NCBI GenBank assembly: GCA_030549175.1
Contig: JAUKUA010000004.1
Coordinates: forward strand, 2,666,001-2,730,000
Source of the DNA: Lasiosphaeris hirsuta
Lineage: Eukaryota > Ascomycota > Sordariomycetes > Sordariales > Lasiosphaeriaceae
Direction of reading: 5' to 3'
DNA length: 64,000 bases
Shown: one piece after another, positions 1-10,304 of the stretch
Layout of the letters: every line of letters begins with the position of its first letter
How positions within the stretch are numbered: position 1 is the first letter of the stretch
Made by a program: the position numbers and the translations under genes
The notes under the pieces: model-generated
The model's database searches: none
What the model was told of the DNA's origin: nothing
Seen by the model: the letters and a program-made list of their open reading frames with translations, nothing else

Positions 1-1986
1 CCATCGCGCAAGCGGACAGCGGACAGGTGTAGAGGTCTGGGGACGAACATTTGAAAGTGTCATGGAAGATGGTGGTGAATAGCGGAGAAACGGGGCACCC
101 ATGTCAGAGAGAGTACCTCTATAGTCTCACCCGACAACTTTTTCTGTCCGAGTCCGTATTAGTTGCAGATCCTGAGCTAGGGGTGGGCCGCACTGAGGGG
201 CCGCCTGAGCCGAAATTTGCCCGAGCTATACTTTCCGTGACCATAAATGAGGTAGTGTGGTTACAAGGACGAACTTGTGCCAAATTTTGGGACACCCGCG
301 CCGCTGCACGTAACGGTGGCTTTCTCGCTCCGGAACTGCCGTTTTCTCTTTCCCACCTGAGAAATCACGTTACGGCTCAATTAGAACTTCGAACGGTTTG
401 CGCTCCATTGAACTATCTAGTACAAGTACAGGCACTGCGTTATAAAGGCAAAGCGAGCCAGAAGAGTGTTATCACTAGGAATGGTGTGGAAAGAGAGTTA
501 TTAAGTGGCTGTGACTTTGTGAGCAAATTAAGAAGAAGGCTGGAGAAACAGCGCTGTAAATTGACTGTTGGGGGACTTACGCAGCTGAGGTGGTAGTGTT
601 CCAGGCATATCTAGCTTGATACGATCGATGTCTATACCCTAAAACATACTTACGCCTAAATTAGTAGATTTCAATGATGGAAGTGGTATAAAGCCACTGG
701 TATTCACGAGTAATATAGTTATGGGATAAGACTCTTAGGAAAAGCATGGATGACAGGTTTAAGACAATGATTGTGGACTTATACCAGCCCTGTACATTCT
801 GAGCGGTACTTCTTACTATACTATAGCGTACATTACGGTATACGACTTAGAGTTGAATGCATTCTAAAGTCCCTTCACCCCTGAGAGGGGTCCCCCTTTT
901 TCATGCGCGCGAATATACATGGTTCTAAGCACAAGCAAAAACCGCGTAATTCAACATCTTACCGATTGTGGACCTCCGCCGCCCCCTATCACGGGCCGTT
1001 TTGACGGGTCCCTGACAACCACGCGCGCCCCTGCGTAAGCGAGCCAACATAAAGTGACGGGAAGATTGATGGGACAATACTGGTACGCCGTAATGCTTGT
1101 CCTGCACTGATCGATATTGATTGCACCCGGCGAATCCATTTCAGAAACTGCTGAGCTCCAACTTGGCGCTTAGATGGACGCTCCTCCCGCGGCCATCATA
1201 GAAAGCCGCACTAGGTTCATGTGGCGGATCCCGCGGACGCAAGTGGTGCAGCCATCAGCCGCACCGTGGGAATGCGGCACGTGTTGACTCTAAGCCCGAC
1301 CTGATTATCGGACTCACACAGGTCAGCCAAACATCGCTCCCCTCTCAAAAACTCGGTCCTTTTGTCGGCAGGGTGTTACTATTCCCAGGTATAGCTGTAG
1401 CTACAGCCTTCGGAACGGGTTGAATTACAGATGTTTTACGGCCGGGTTCTCCGAGGCGAGATTAACTTCCATGATCGAACACTGGAAGCGAACTGCCATG
1501 CCGCAGCCCGACAGGAACCATCAAGCACTCTTTAGAAAATAAATAAACCATCACCTGATTACTATCAGATGATTGGCAAGCTGTATTAGGAGATCTGCCC
1601 TTTTCGCAATATAGGTCAAGTTAGAAGAAAGGTCGATATCCTGCTATCGACATTGGTTGATGACATATGGCATCACCTCAGACGTCTCGGACTTGGACCT
1701 GCAAAAGACGGTGAGACAACGCGTATTGGCCACCCGCGGGACCAGAACACTCTTTTAGGTAACATTAAGTGTCTTGGTCAAAACTAATAGCTTCATCAGG
1801 TATCCGAGAACATAACAGTAAAGAGAGGGGCTAGCTAACACCGCCCGGACGAGCAGATCTCTGGTATAGATACCAGAGGGCACCCCACTCAATCATAATT
1901 TCAACTCCATTAGCATCCAGCACAACCATCAAACACTTTCTTCCACTTCACAACATCCAACAACCAACCAACCCACTAACCGCCAA
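1..1986. other. Gene-poor 5' stretch
   Basis: I recognise no gene here. The longest open frame (51-596, plus strand) begins at TTG and has no recognisable motif. A short sequence at about 168-200 (GATCCTGAGCTAG followed by GGGTGGGC) recurs in altered form near 4433-4465. This suggests that scraps of a dispersed repeat are present. No tRNA, rRNA or promoter signal was found. Confidence 0.5.
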
Positions 1987-2341
1987 CTGGTCTCCTTCAC
2001 CGCTATCTGCTTCACCATCACCACCACGGCTATCGCCTCAGTCAACTCCTTCACCAACCCCTGCCGTTTCCCCTACGACAACTGCTGCTGGGTCCTGGCC
2101 AGCACCATCTTCCCGGATCCCCCTCCGTTCTCAATGCACCAGTAACATTAAATATTCTAACCAACCCACAGGGTACACCTACAACGGGCTTCAGGCCGCG
2201 GCTAACACCACCGACGGCAGCAGGATTTTTGATGCCTTGTACAGCTGCGACTCGGAGACGGGTGTCATTTCGTATGCTGGTTGGTGCGGTAGTAGCAAGT
2301 GCGAGACTGGGGTTGTTTCTAATGATAACTGCCGCTTGTAG
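1987..2341 (+). pseudogene. Small cysteine-rich secreted protein, broken relic
   Basis: Two segments look like exons of a small secreted cysteine-rich protein. The first (from about 1987) starts with a hydrophobic stretch and runs into CRFPYDNCCWVLAS. The second ends at the TAG at 2339-2341 and contains an aromatic, Cys-rich tail (YSCDSETG, GWCGSSKC, NDNC). A textbook intron lies between them, with donor GTAACA, branch TTCTAACC and acceptor CACAG. However, the frames do not meet across it (off by one), and no ATG precedes the signal-like stretch. I therefore call it a relic, though an unrecognised extra exon could rescue it. The function is unknown; the layout resembles fungal secreted effector-like proteins. 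Confidence 0.35.
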
Positions 2342-2665
2342 GGGGGTGGTGCATTCAAATTGAAGGGGTGTGGTTGAGAAAGGGGTGGGTAAGGGGCGGG
2401 AAAGGGGGTAGGACAGGGGGTGCGATTCTAATTGGCTTTGGGGTTGATAGGTGGTTTCAATGGTGGATTGGTGCGGGTTGTCTTCATTGTAGCCATCTCA
2501 AGTTGCAATCTCAATGTCTTCTTAGGATGTTCCAGGCTGCACCATTGCGACATCAGAGGGGGGCTGATGTGAATTTTAGTACGCAAGAACCTGTATCAAA
2601 CTGGGGATCTCTGTAGAGCCATGTGAACTGATTCTATCCTCTCACTGGATTTGAAAAGCGGAGAA
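2342..2665. other. Intergenic, nothing recognised
   Basis: G-rich plus-strand sequence just after the relic (2345-2420), then plain sequence up to the cutinase-like pseudogene stop. The open frame at 2368-2616 has no recognisable feature. Confidence 0.4.
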
Positions 2666-3296
2666 CTAGCCACTAGCCCTGACCTTTATGAAGTTGGTAG
2701 CCTCGGGATAAGAGACCAAGGGATACCAAAGGTGCGCCGGGGTAATGATAGGAATGCGCCAGTGCACACAGTCGTTGAATAGCCGGATATTGTAAACCTT
2801 GTCGCCGCGTTTAAGTTTTTCTGGCAAGGGCTGACCAAAGTGGCCGGGTCACCCATCAGGATGATTCCGGAGATCTGGTCGCATGTTTCTGGTTGCAGTT
2901 GTGCAAGTGCTTTTCGAATGACCAGGGCTCCTTGGCTGTAGCCTTGGTGAAAGATGTTAGTTAAAAGACCGACAAAGACATATACTACGTGAAAAATATC
3001 AACCTACCACAGAGAAAGACTTTCTGATTTGGCCTCCTCTTCACAGCTGCCTCGACCATCTCCATCATCCGCTGAGCCCCGGTGTTGGACCCTCTCCAGA
3101 AAAGAGAGAATATGCTGGTGAAGCAGTTGTAATCGACGCCTTGGATAGCGACCTGGCCTTGAAGCTTTCGCTTTAGAAACTTGCAATAAAGCCAACCTGA
3201 GAGTCCGAGGTTGCCCACCCCCAGGGTGGGCTTTACCCAGAGAAGGAGGACAGGACGGTCAGCTCGCGAATCGAACTCGTTCCTAGACAAACGCAT
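2666..3296 (-). pseudogene. Cutinase-family esterase with a one-base frameshift
   Basis: The minus-strand exon 3296-3008 encodes a cutinase-like run: GVGNLGLSG, QGVDY, then PNQKVFLCG. A 65-nt intron (2943-3007, CTAAC branch) leads to an exon opening with the catalytic nucleophile motif GYSQGALVIRKAL, followed by GIILMGDPAT. Near 2835-2840 the frame then shifts by one base. The shifted frame continues with GQPLPEKLKRGD, NIRLFNDCVHW and a normal-looking C-terminus ending at the TAG at 2666-2668. The Ser and the late Asp/His region of the serine esterase triad are thus both recognisable but in different frames. No signal peptide precedes the first exon, although secreted cutinases and acetylxylan esterases have one, so the 5' end also looks lost. 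The family assignment is firm. Whether the shift is a real mutation or an assembly error cannot be told from here. Confidence 0.7.
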
Positions 3297-4740
3297 TGTA
3301 CTTAACGGCAGTTAAGTTGTAATTATGACTTATTGTAGTGAAGATTTGTTGGCTAGGAGTAGAGGCGGGCAGGTTCAAGTTGTTGTCAGGCAGGTCGGAA
3401 TTGCTTCAAGCAGAAGCGGGTTAGACCAGGCTCTTCTTGACTTTAATTCATCCACAATTTTTCCCATGCTTCATCCATTCGTCCTTTTAAGCACCCAAAG
3501 GCGAGGCACCACGACAATTCCCCCGATAGGGTTGGGAGGGACTAGAGTCTCTGTCATGGGTCTATCTATCAGTTACCCTTAATAGCAAAGATCTGCGTAC
3601 TTGCAGTGGCACGGGGCGCCTATGGAATAGGCACCAGCGGATATCCCGCGTTCCGAGGGGAGTATGGCAGCCCTGAGAATTGGTTGGATTGGATGTCAAC
3701 CATTTGATTATTGTATCACCGCATGTGAGACATATCATCAATGCCTCCCGGTTGGTCCACGGAAGAGAATGAGCTGGTAAAGGCCTCTTGAGGTCCCGGA
3801 TGCTGTTCAGCTGCTTTGGTCATGCTGACAGGTCAACTTCTCTCAGGGTCCTCCAAGACATGCGAGTTTTGGAACGCACAACTCTCCCCATCGTAATTGG
3901 CCGTCAAATTCCAAGAGAAGCGGGGGACGAATCGCTTTGCGGGCTCGTCTGAGACACTTTTCCATTGTGTTATTTTTGGAGGGGATCAAGGCTTGCTGGC
4001 TTATCCAGGGCGTGAGAGTGGAAAGAGGGGCAGGGTTTTTTTGGAGTCCTGCAAAGATTCTCTGGCGCGTCAAGCGCAACTGGGGCCCAGAGGCCCTGTT
4101 TTACATTATTGTCAGAACTGCCGCTGCGAATACCCAAGAATGCCGGATGTAGGTGGAGGGGTTATTAATTATCAGTCTCCTTTTACCAGGGGCAACTCTT
4201 CTTAACCAACTTCTCAGGTCTTTCTTATTCCAACGTTACCGTAACTTGAAGCGTGCCTTCTACCTGCTATACATCCACTCCAGTCGCGTTACTCAGGCTC
4301 TCCATTCCCCTGACACAAGTTGTGAGAATGTTCCATCCCGTTTGCACGGTCCCCCCTGACGGGGTGGGACTTGTCTCAACACGCCATTGTTTTACCCTAA
4401 AGTTGCCCTCAGCAATTTCCATGTTCGTGCGTGATCCTGAGCCGCTCCTGAGCTAGGGTGGGCTATGGGTGAGCTAGTGTGGCCCAATTTTGGACCCTCG
4501 ACTAAAGTTGCCATCCGGAGATTCCGGTACGTTCCTCGGTTTATGCTAACCATGCCGCATAGATTGCAGCCACTTCAGTGGAAGTTAGTCGCAAAATAGG
4601 ATTCTGCTGGCATGAACTGCAGCCTAGACGTTTGACTGTATGTAAGTGAGGCGAAGTACGGAAAGGGGCGGAGGAAGGAATATCCTCGGTTCCTCATTGC
4701 TCTCTCGATGATTTCCCCGTCACATATTAGGAAATGTAAT
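3297..4740. other. Gene-poor stretch
   Basis: No convincing gene. The overlapping open frames at 3843-4456 show no domain and mostly start at non-ATG codons. Around 4433-4470 a doubled CCTGAGC...GAGCTAG motif echoes the sequence at 168-200, consistent with old dispersed repeat fragments. Confidence 0.4.
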
Positions 4741-5070
4741 ATTATGTACTATCCCAGGGTATGTACTGGTATATTCTAAGACATCCAATCATGTGCTGGT
4801 ATACCATGTACCATCCCGGATTCCGAGCTGGGATATCATGTACTATCCCAAAATTCGAGCTGGGTATTTTGTACCATCCCAGGGCATGTATTGGTATATT
4901 ATGGGCCAAAATCGGGACCGTGGCCCAGGATTCAAGTCCAATGTCGCCCCTTAGCAGTTTCCAACCACGCCCCCACTATGTACCAGTATATACCCATGGT
5001 CCCAATTCTGAGACAGAATTTTCCAGCTTGCCCGAATTTGTGACCCATCTTAGAATCGTTCTATCGTAAT
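4741..5070. repeat. Diverged short tandem repeats (ATGTACTATCCC type)
   Basis: Units of roughly 40-50 bp share the blocks ATGTACTATCCC or GTACCATCCC, GAGCTGGGATATC, and GTACTGGTATATT. At least four diverged units are visible, followed by GGGCCAAAATCGGGACC. The same blocks in the same order reappear at 5735-5870. The open frame across the array (4761-5069) is an artefact of the repeat. Confidence 0.55.
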
Positions 5071-5734
5071 AGACCTATTGCAGCTACGCCTCTTTCGGTC
5101 CTTTGCGAGCCGTGATAGTACCTTGGAGCCTTTGGCTCTACCAAACCTTCTCAAATACGGAAGGGTCGCTACGAAGCCCTACGGTGCCCTAAAGCTGATT
5201 AAATACTCTAGAATTCAGAAGGGTTCTGGCATTGCCTAAACGCTAGTTAGGCTGGGCTACTGTGAGGCAGAACCTGAGTCCTACAGAAAGGTCTATAAAG
5301 AAGGAGGTTCTGGCTTAAGCTAGAACCACAAGATAAGAGAACAGCCCAGTTATCTGAGACAAATCTGGGCATACGAAATTTCCTTTCTCGTCCGTAGTCC
5401 TGAGCTACGGTAAGCTGTGGCTGATTTGTCCTGAACTTTCCCTGATTCTTCACTGAGCTAAGGTGATTCTATACGTGGCCGCCGCACAGTCTTAGAGGCC
5501 CGTTTTCAGCCCCCCCGGCTAGAGGTACCTATCGATGACGATAACGGCAACGTCACCCGTAGACTGGGTAGAATACCTATACGCTGATAACCTCAGCGAA
5601 CCTGCCTTTACGGCTGTGGAGCTACGCTCCCACATATCTTACAGTCTTCGTATAATTACTATATAATCACCTTACTGCTTGCAAGGAGTACTTGGCTCGT
5701 GATACCTCCTGTAGACTAGCTTCCAGACCGGAAA
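5071..5734. other. Decayed sequence between two repeat clusters
   Basis: No gene recognised. The stretch carries many in-frame stops in every frame. It lies between two copies of the same repeat family, so it may be the remains of a larger mobile element. Confidence 0.35.
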
Positions 5735-5870
5735 TTCCCAGCTGGAATATTATATACTATCCTAAATTTTGAGCTAAGGTATCGTATACCATCCCATAGT
5801 ATATACTGGTATATCCTAGGCCCAAACTCGGAGCCAATGGCCCAGTATTTGGGCCCAAGATTAGCTTAGA
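5735..5870. repeat. Second cluster of the ATGTACTATCCC-type repeat
   Basis: Contains CCCAGCTGGAATATTATATACTATCC-like and ACCATCCCATAGTATATACTGGTATAT-like blocks (described here by pattern), followed by GGGCCCAAGATT. The block order matches 4741-4940, but the copy is more AT-rich and diverged. Confidence 0.5.
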
Positions 5871-6481
5871 AGCTGCTACGGCCCTGGTTCTCGAACTTCA
5901 CTCTGTATTCACGTACTTCACTTTTCAGGCACTGGTGAGTAATCTAACGCAGCTCGGCGCTCGAGCGAACGTAGCCTTATAAATAAGCAAATAACAGGAC
6001 GTGGATATGCTCTACACTCGTTACAGCGAGTTCAAAATTCGTTGAAAGCCGTAGCACTTGGTTCACCAGGTATCTCAGCGACAGCAAAATTAGTTATGGC
6101 ACTTTGGTCACGCTAAGCGTGAGCACAAGACCTAGGCCCAATTCTGGGCCCTACAACAACTTTACTACATTGCCAAGCACTAGGTAGACAAAGCACGGAC
6201 TGGCGGTCCTAAAACCTAGTGTCACGGAACCCAAAGGGCCGCGGTCCGGAACCCGTGACTAGTTCGTTGAGCGAATGGCGCTGAACCAATCAAGAGGTAC
6301 TCAGTAGTGCCTCGCCCGCCAGCTCTTCTTCCTGCTTTCTTCTTGATTTCCGGAATCTACCAATCACATCCCTGGGATTAGCTACCCCAAAAACACCAAG
6401 CCTACATCACCACCTTGTTCGCCTTCGGGCACCCCTCAGCACCCTCTGACAACACCACGCACCACCCGTGGAGCTCCCAAA
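5871..6481. other. Probable 5' leader of the retroelement relic
   Basis: No protein-coding signal. At 6221-6262 the sequence TGTCACGGAACCC is followed shortly by GGTCCGGAACCCGTGAC, an imperfect inverted arrangement. The stretch then becomes pyrimidine- and CA-rich up to the ATG at 6482, as expected for an untranslated leader of the degenerate retroelement ORF. Confidence 0.3.
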
Positions 6482-8110
6482 ATGGCGCCCGAGCAACGCC
6501 CCCCAACCGCTAACTTAACGAGCCTGTTTCTGCAGCTTAAACGTGAACACGAAGCCGAGTACAATGCGATGTGCACGGTATTCGAAGCCATGACGAAGGC
6601 CCTCGACCAGGGCCTTAGCTAGATTCCCGCGGGCAAAGCGTACGAGAGGTACGCGAACCCGATCCCCCAGGGTCTCCAGGAGATCTTCCATAGTCTGGCG
6701 ATGGGCCAGACCCCCAAACTCCCAGGCTGGGAGGCTCTCCCAAGCCTGACATAGGGCACGGCGCCATTGGCGCCAATACTACCATAACGGGCCACCGAAA
6801 AGAGGCTACGATCGTCAACCTCTCGCCGTACCACGGCCAGCAGCTCCAGTGAGGGCACCCCCTCGCCACCCCCCCGCGCCAGAGCCGACGGCCTAGGCAC
6901 CCCCATGTCCAACCAGAAGGCGCAAGCCGAGTAGGAGACAGTCATAGCTAAGGGCCATAAGAAGGTCGGTTAGGCTAGCGTCGCCGCAGGATTAACCAAT
7001 TAGGCTAAGACAGTAGACCTAACGAAACTACTAGCCCCTAAGGTCGCAGGCAAAGCGGCCATACCCCTACCCCAAGGCCTCCGGAGCCCTAAGCCCCAGC
7101 CACAGAGACTAGTACTCAAGGCCCCGGAGGGCCACCCGTAGAATAAGGCCTCCGCGGGAGAGGTCCTCTAGGGCCTAGGAACTACCTTAGGCACGGTCCT
7201 AGAAACGGTCCGCCTAACGGTAGCGGGTAATAGATAGATAGTTACCTTAAAAAAGGGAGAGGACAAGGAGAAGGCTATTGAGAAGGCTACTAAGGCCAGC
7301 CTTACAATGGCGAAAGAAGGGGACTAGGATTCCTATATCGTAGGCAAAGTCCCAGCGACAGTCCTAACACTCTAGGGCCCGGAGATAGCCGTTTCGGAGC
7401 TGATAATCTGCTAAGAAGCAGCCGCGTTAATAGGAGCAATGCCGGTAAGGCCGTTAAGACCTCCCACAGAAGCTAGATCGTATCCTGTAATACAAAGCTA
7501 AGGACCTCCTTCTTCTAGGTTTTCAACTTAACTATGGCCCGCTACCTCGAGCTAAGAAAAAGAGTGCCTTACTGCCTAGGCTGCTTCGAGTTCTACTGGC
7601 AGAGGGACTACATAGCAAAGCCGACCTACAGAGAATACAGTAAGCGGGAAGATAGGCATAGCAACGGGCACTAGTCTTAGAGATTTATCAGATAGCACAC
7701 TCCTAATTAGCGATAACGAGTTAAATTACGATAATTCTATTAACTACGATAACGGCCAATCTAACGCTACTTTACCCCTACCGGACAAACTTCTAACTAC
7801 TTCCCGTAATAACATTGCCGCTCCTAATACGTACTTAACTTTCCTATAGCTAAAGTAGCCTATACGCTAACACACTTAAATAAACGAGAATGTTAGCGTT
7901 ACTCCCTCTATCAGTGGCAATAGTAACACGAATGAACCTTCAGTCACTAGTAGAGCCAAACCGGGTGATGAATCATTATTAACCTAGTACCAACAGTCTC
8001 GAAGCTTAGAATATTCTCTAACATTATCATTTACCTTAACCAGGGCTCTACACGGCCAGCCAGCTCCGGGATCTAACAGTCTACCTCCCTATGTGAGAAT
8101 TCTTTGTTAA
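6482..8110 (+). mobile_element. Degenerate retroelement ORF1/gag-like reading frame
   Basis: From the ATG at 6482 one frame reads MAPEQRPPTANLTSLFLQLK and stays protein-like for about 900 nt. It is interrupted mainly by TAG codons, plus a few TAA, where tryptophan (TGG) or glutamine would fit. A second frame then takes over (about 7440-7680) with CLGCFEFYWQRD and a downstream NGH. This resembles a Cys/His zinc knuckle in which some cysteines are now tyrosine. The layout (basic, Pro/Ala-rich ORF with knuckles near its C-terminus) fits ORF1/gag of a fungal retroelement, perhaps a Tad-like LINE. No reverse transcriptase was recognised downstream. TGG to TAG is the change expected from repeat-induced point mutation (RIP) on the opposite strand. 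The exact element family is uncertain. Confidence 0.55.
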
Positions 8111-8651
8111 TAAGGCCTCGAGTACCTCAGATACCTAAGACTTTCTACTAGATACCAACTTATACGAGGCCGCTCTAACGGAGATACCAAATCAACTAAG
8201 TCTACTAAGGACAGCCCATCCCGCCATCTTCTGAGTCCACATCATAGCCTTACTAACAACGTTGAGACAGACTTCTTCAATACCTAGAGCTAACCTTCTA
8301 CTAAGTTGGGCGATGGCAAGGGCCGTCTTTGTTCCGTGCGAAGTAGGGGTCGAAGAACTCTCTACCGTCACTCGACTAACGAAGGCGATAACGAGGGCGG
8401 TGAAGATAAACTACCCAACGCCGAACACGCCATGTAACCGTCCCCCACCCACGTGCCCGCCTGCTCCCAACATATTATTAGTTACCGTCGGCACCGCGAT
8501 ACCGACGTTAGGAAGGACTACCGTCCTGTTACCGACATCGACGCCGAGCACAGCCAGGATGATATCAAGTCGTAGCGACGGAAGCGCCGTAGGGTAAACG
8601 TCTCAACCCTTGCTACCAGTGAGACAGCCGTTCAGTAGTAGATGTATCAAC
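8111..8651. other. Decayed retroelement flank
   Basis: TA-rich, stop-filled sequence continuing from the retroelement relic. The open frame at 8262-8597 (plus) shows no domain. The stretch abuts the truncated 3' end of the transcription-factor pseudogene at 8652, so it probably marks the breakpoint that removed the rest of that gene. Confidence 0.35.
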
Positions 8652-9723
8652 TTAGTCCCGACCGATCAAAACAAATTCAGAGATCGTTCCGACCTTTGAA
8701 GCGCCGGAGCCAACACAGCAATCCCAGCCTGCCGTCTCCACGGGGGCATATCTTGGGAGAGCATCGTCGTCCGAGTTGACCAGCCGCGCCACGCTGGTCA
8801 GGATGTCGACCATGACCGCCGGGATCGTGCCCTTAAGCTCCAGCCGCCGCATGTCAAACGTTGGCGGCAGCTGCTGCATGTACACGATGATCTGCAGCAG
8901 CCGCCGCGCCAGCACCGTCGGGTGGCTCGTCGGCGGCGGGATCACCGACATGGAATCGACCGTCTCGGCCCGGCCCTCAAACATGTCGCGGAACGAGAAG
9001 AAGAGTGAGGTCAGGAAGTAGGGCACCGCGCTGGCCTTGGCGATGATGGTCACGTCGTGCTGCGACGGGAACAGGGCGTACAGCGTCTGCGACGCGTGCT
9101 TGAGCGGGGACAGCGCCGAGCTGATGCTAGTGCTGCCCGGGGTCGCGTGGTTGGTCTGTAGCGACTCGGGCGTGAGCATGGTCAGGGGCTGCTGCGGGGC
9201 CTGGGCCTGGGCCTGGACCTGGATGTTCTGGAGGAGGGTGGCGGGCGACTCGTGCGTTACGGGGCCTATGATGGAGGCCTCGAGGGCGTCGAGCCGGCGT
9301 TGGTACCCCGCGTCGTCGGCGCCGTCGTCCGAGGGCGTGGGGGACGGCCGCCGCGGACCGCGACCGGGCTTGGACCGTGTAGGCGTCGACTCGGGTATGA
9401 TGCGGTCGACCAGCTTGGACATGAGGTCCTCGAGCCGGCTTAGCCGCTGCGTCAGCCGCCGGTCCGGCTGCTGGCCCCGCGACTCGTCCATGAACTCCTG
9501 GCTGCGGTAGGCGCTCCCCCGGGCTTGGCATGGCAGGTACACGAGGTCGTCTCCGGGGCCGTACTGGTAGCGGATCTTGCGTCTGCGACCTGATTTGGGA
9601 TTAGACTCTGTGGCAAGTGGAGGAGGCCGGGAAGAGTATCGTACATTCCCAGCAGCTGTGTGTCCCCTTTCGGACCTTTCTCCGCCTTAGCTCGGCCTCG
9701 GCGCGCAGTGATTGTTCAGACAT
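8652..9723 (-). pseudogene. Zn2Cys6 transcription factor pseudogene, zinc cysteines lost, 3' truncated
   Basis: Starts at the ATG at 9723 (MSEQSLRAEAELRRRKV) and reaches SCWEC, the first two cysteines of a fungal Zn2Cys6 cluster. The intron that should follow has a damaged donor (TGT-ACGATAC). Beyond its acceptor the frame resumes as RKIRYQYGPGDDLVY, then LPCQARGSAYRSQEF. Spacing (C-x2-C, then x2 and x6) shows that cysteines 3, 4 and 6 are all tyrosine (TAC); only 1, 2 and 5 remain. Each is a TGC to TAC change. The frame then runs through a Gln-rich linker and part of the fungal transcription-factor middle region (LTSVARLVNSDDDAL). After that it dissolves into unrelated sequence and stops at 8652, so most of the regulatory domain is missing. 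The protein could not bind DNA through a normal zinc cluster. Confidence 0.75.
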
Positions 9724-10304
9724 TCCGACGACAGCGGATTTGGGGGTGGGGCTAGCTTGTGCACTGTTTACACGGACGACGGCGAGGAAATGGGGAACTC
9801 GGAAAGAAGGCGGCGCCCGTCCGTAACCGGCCGAACGAGGAGCTAGTTAGTATTTAGGAGTGCTCGGAATGTTCCTTCGGTCTCGATTGCTAAGAGCGGC
9901 AAGGGGCTGCTGACTGCTGGTCGGTGTGCGGCTCCTCCGGACCAATTCCGGACGAATGTGGACCAAAAGCGGACGAAATACGGACGAAGAGAATGAGCGG
10001 GCGGGGGATTACTATCCGCTGACCAACTTTGCCCCGGCCATTACCATCCCTACATCTAGCCCTAACCCTAGAGTGTGCGCGTTGATCGGAGGTTGCCGTT
10101 CGCGCCGGTCAAGATTGCCACGAAGATGGCACTGCATTTTTAGCCCTCCCCGAGGGGTTCACGGCATATCTCTGAGCCTTCCTCAGGGTCTCAACCCCGA
10201 CCCTTGTATTCCAGGGTTAGGCCCCTAACCCAAGACTTGGTTCCGAATCATCACCGCTAGGTAACAAAGCGATTTATCCTGCACAATGAGATCTCGACAC
10301 AATA
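9724..10304. other. Intergenic, nothing firm
   Basis: Former promoter region of the transcription-factor pseudogene. It includes a run of GCGGACGAA-like words at 9930-9990 (CCGGACGAATGTGG, GCGGACGAAATACGG) and CCCTAACCCTA at 10061-10072. Only two telomere-like units are present, too few to call a telomere remnant. No gene was seen. Confidence 0.35.

Noticed and set aside
51..596. 181-codon frame as a gene
   Set aside because: TTG start, no recognisable domain, overlaps a dispersed-repeat scrap.
4761..5069. Repetitive 102-codon protein (MYWYILRH...)
   Set aside because: The translation simply reflects the diverged tandem DNA repeat; other copies are not open.
6482..7400. TAG readthrough or an alternative genetic code
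   Set aside because: Neighbouring genes end at ordinary stops, including TAG, and the changes match RIP damage in a transposon.
9037..9510. 157-codon plus-strand frame rich in Ser/Arg/Trp
   Set aside because: Antisense to the transcription-factor pseudogene in a GC-rich stretch; no motif.
10061..10075. CCCTAACCCTA as a telomere remnant
   Set aside because: Only two units, no array, no chromosome-end context.
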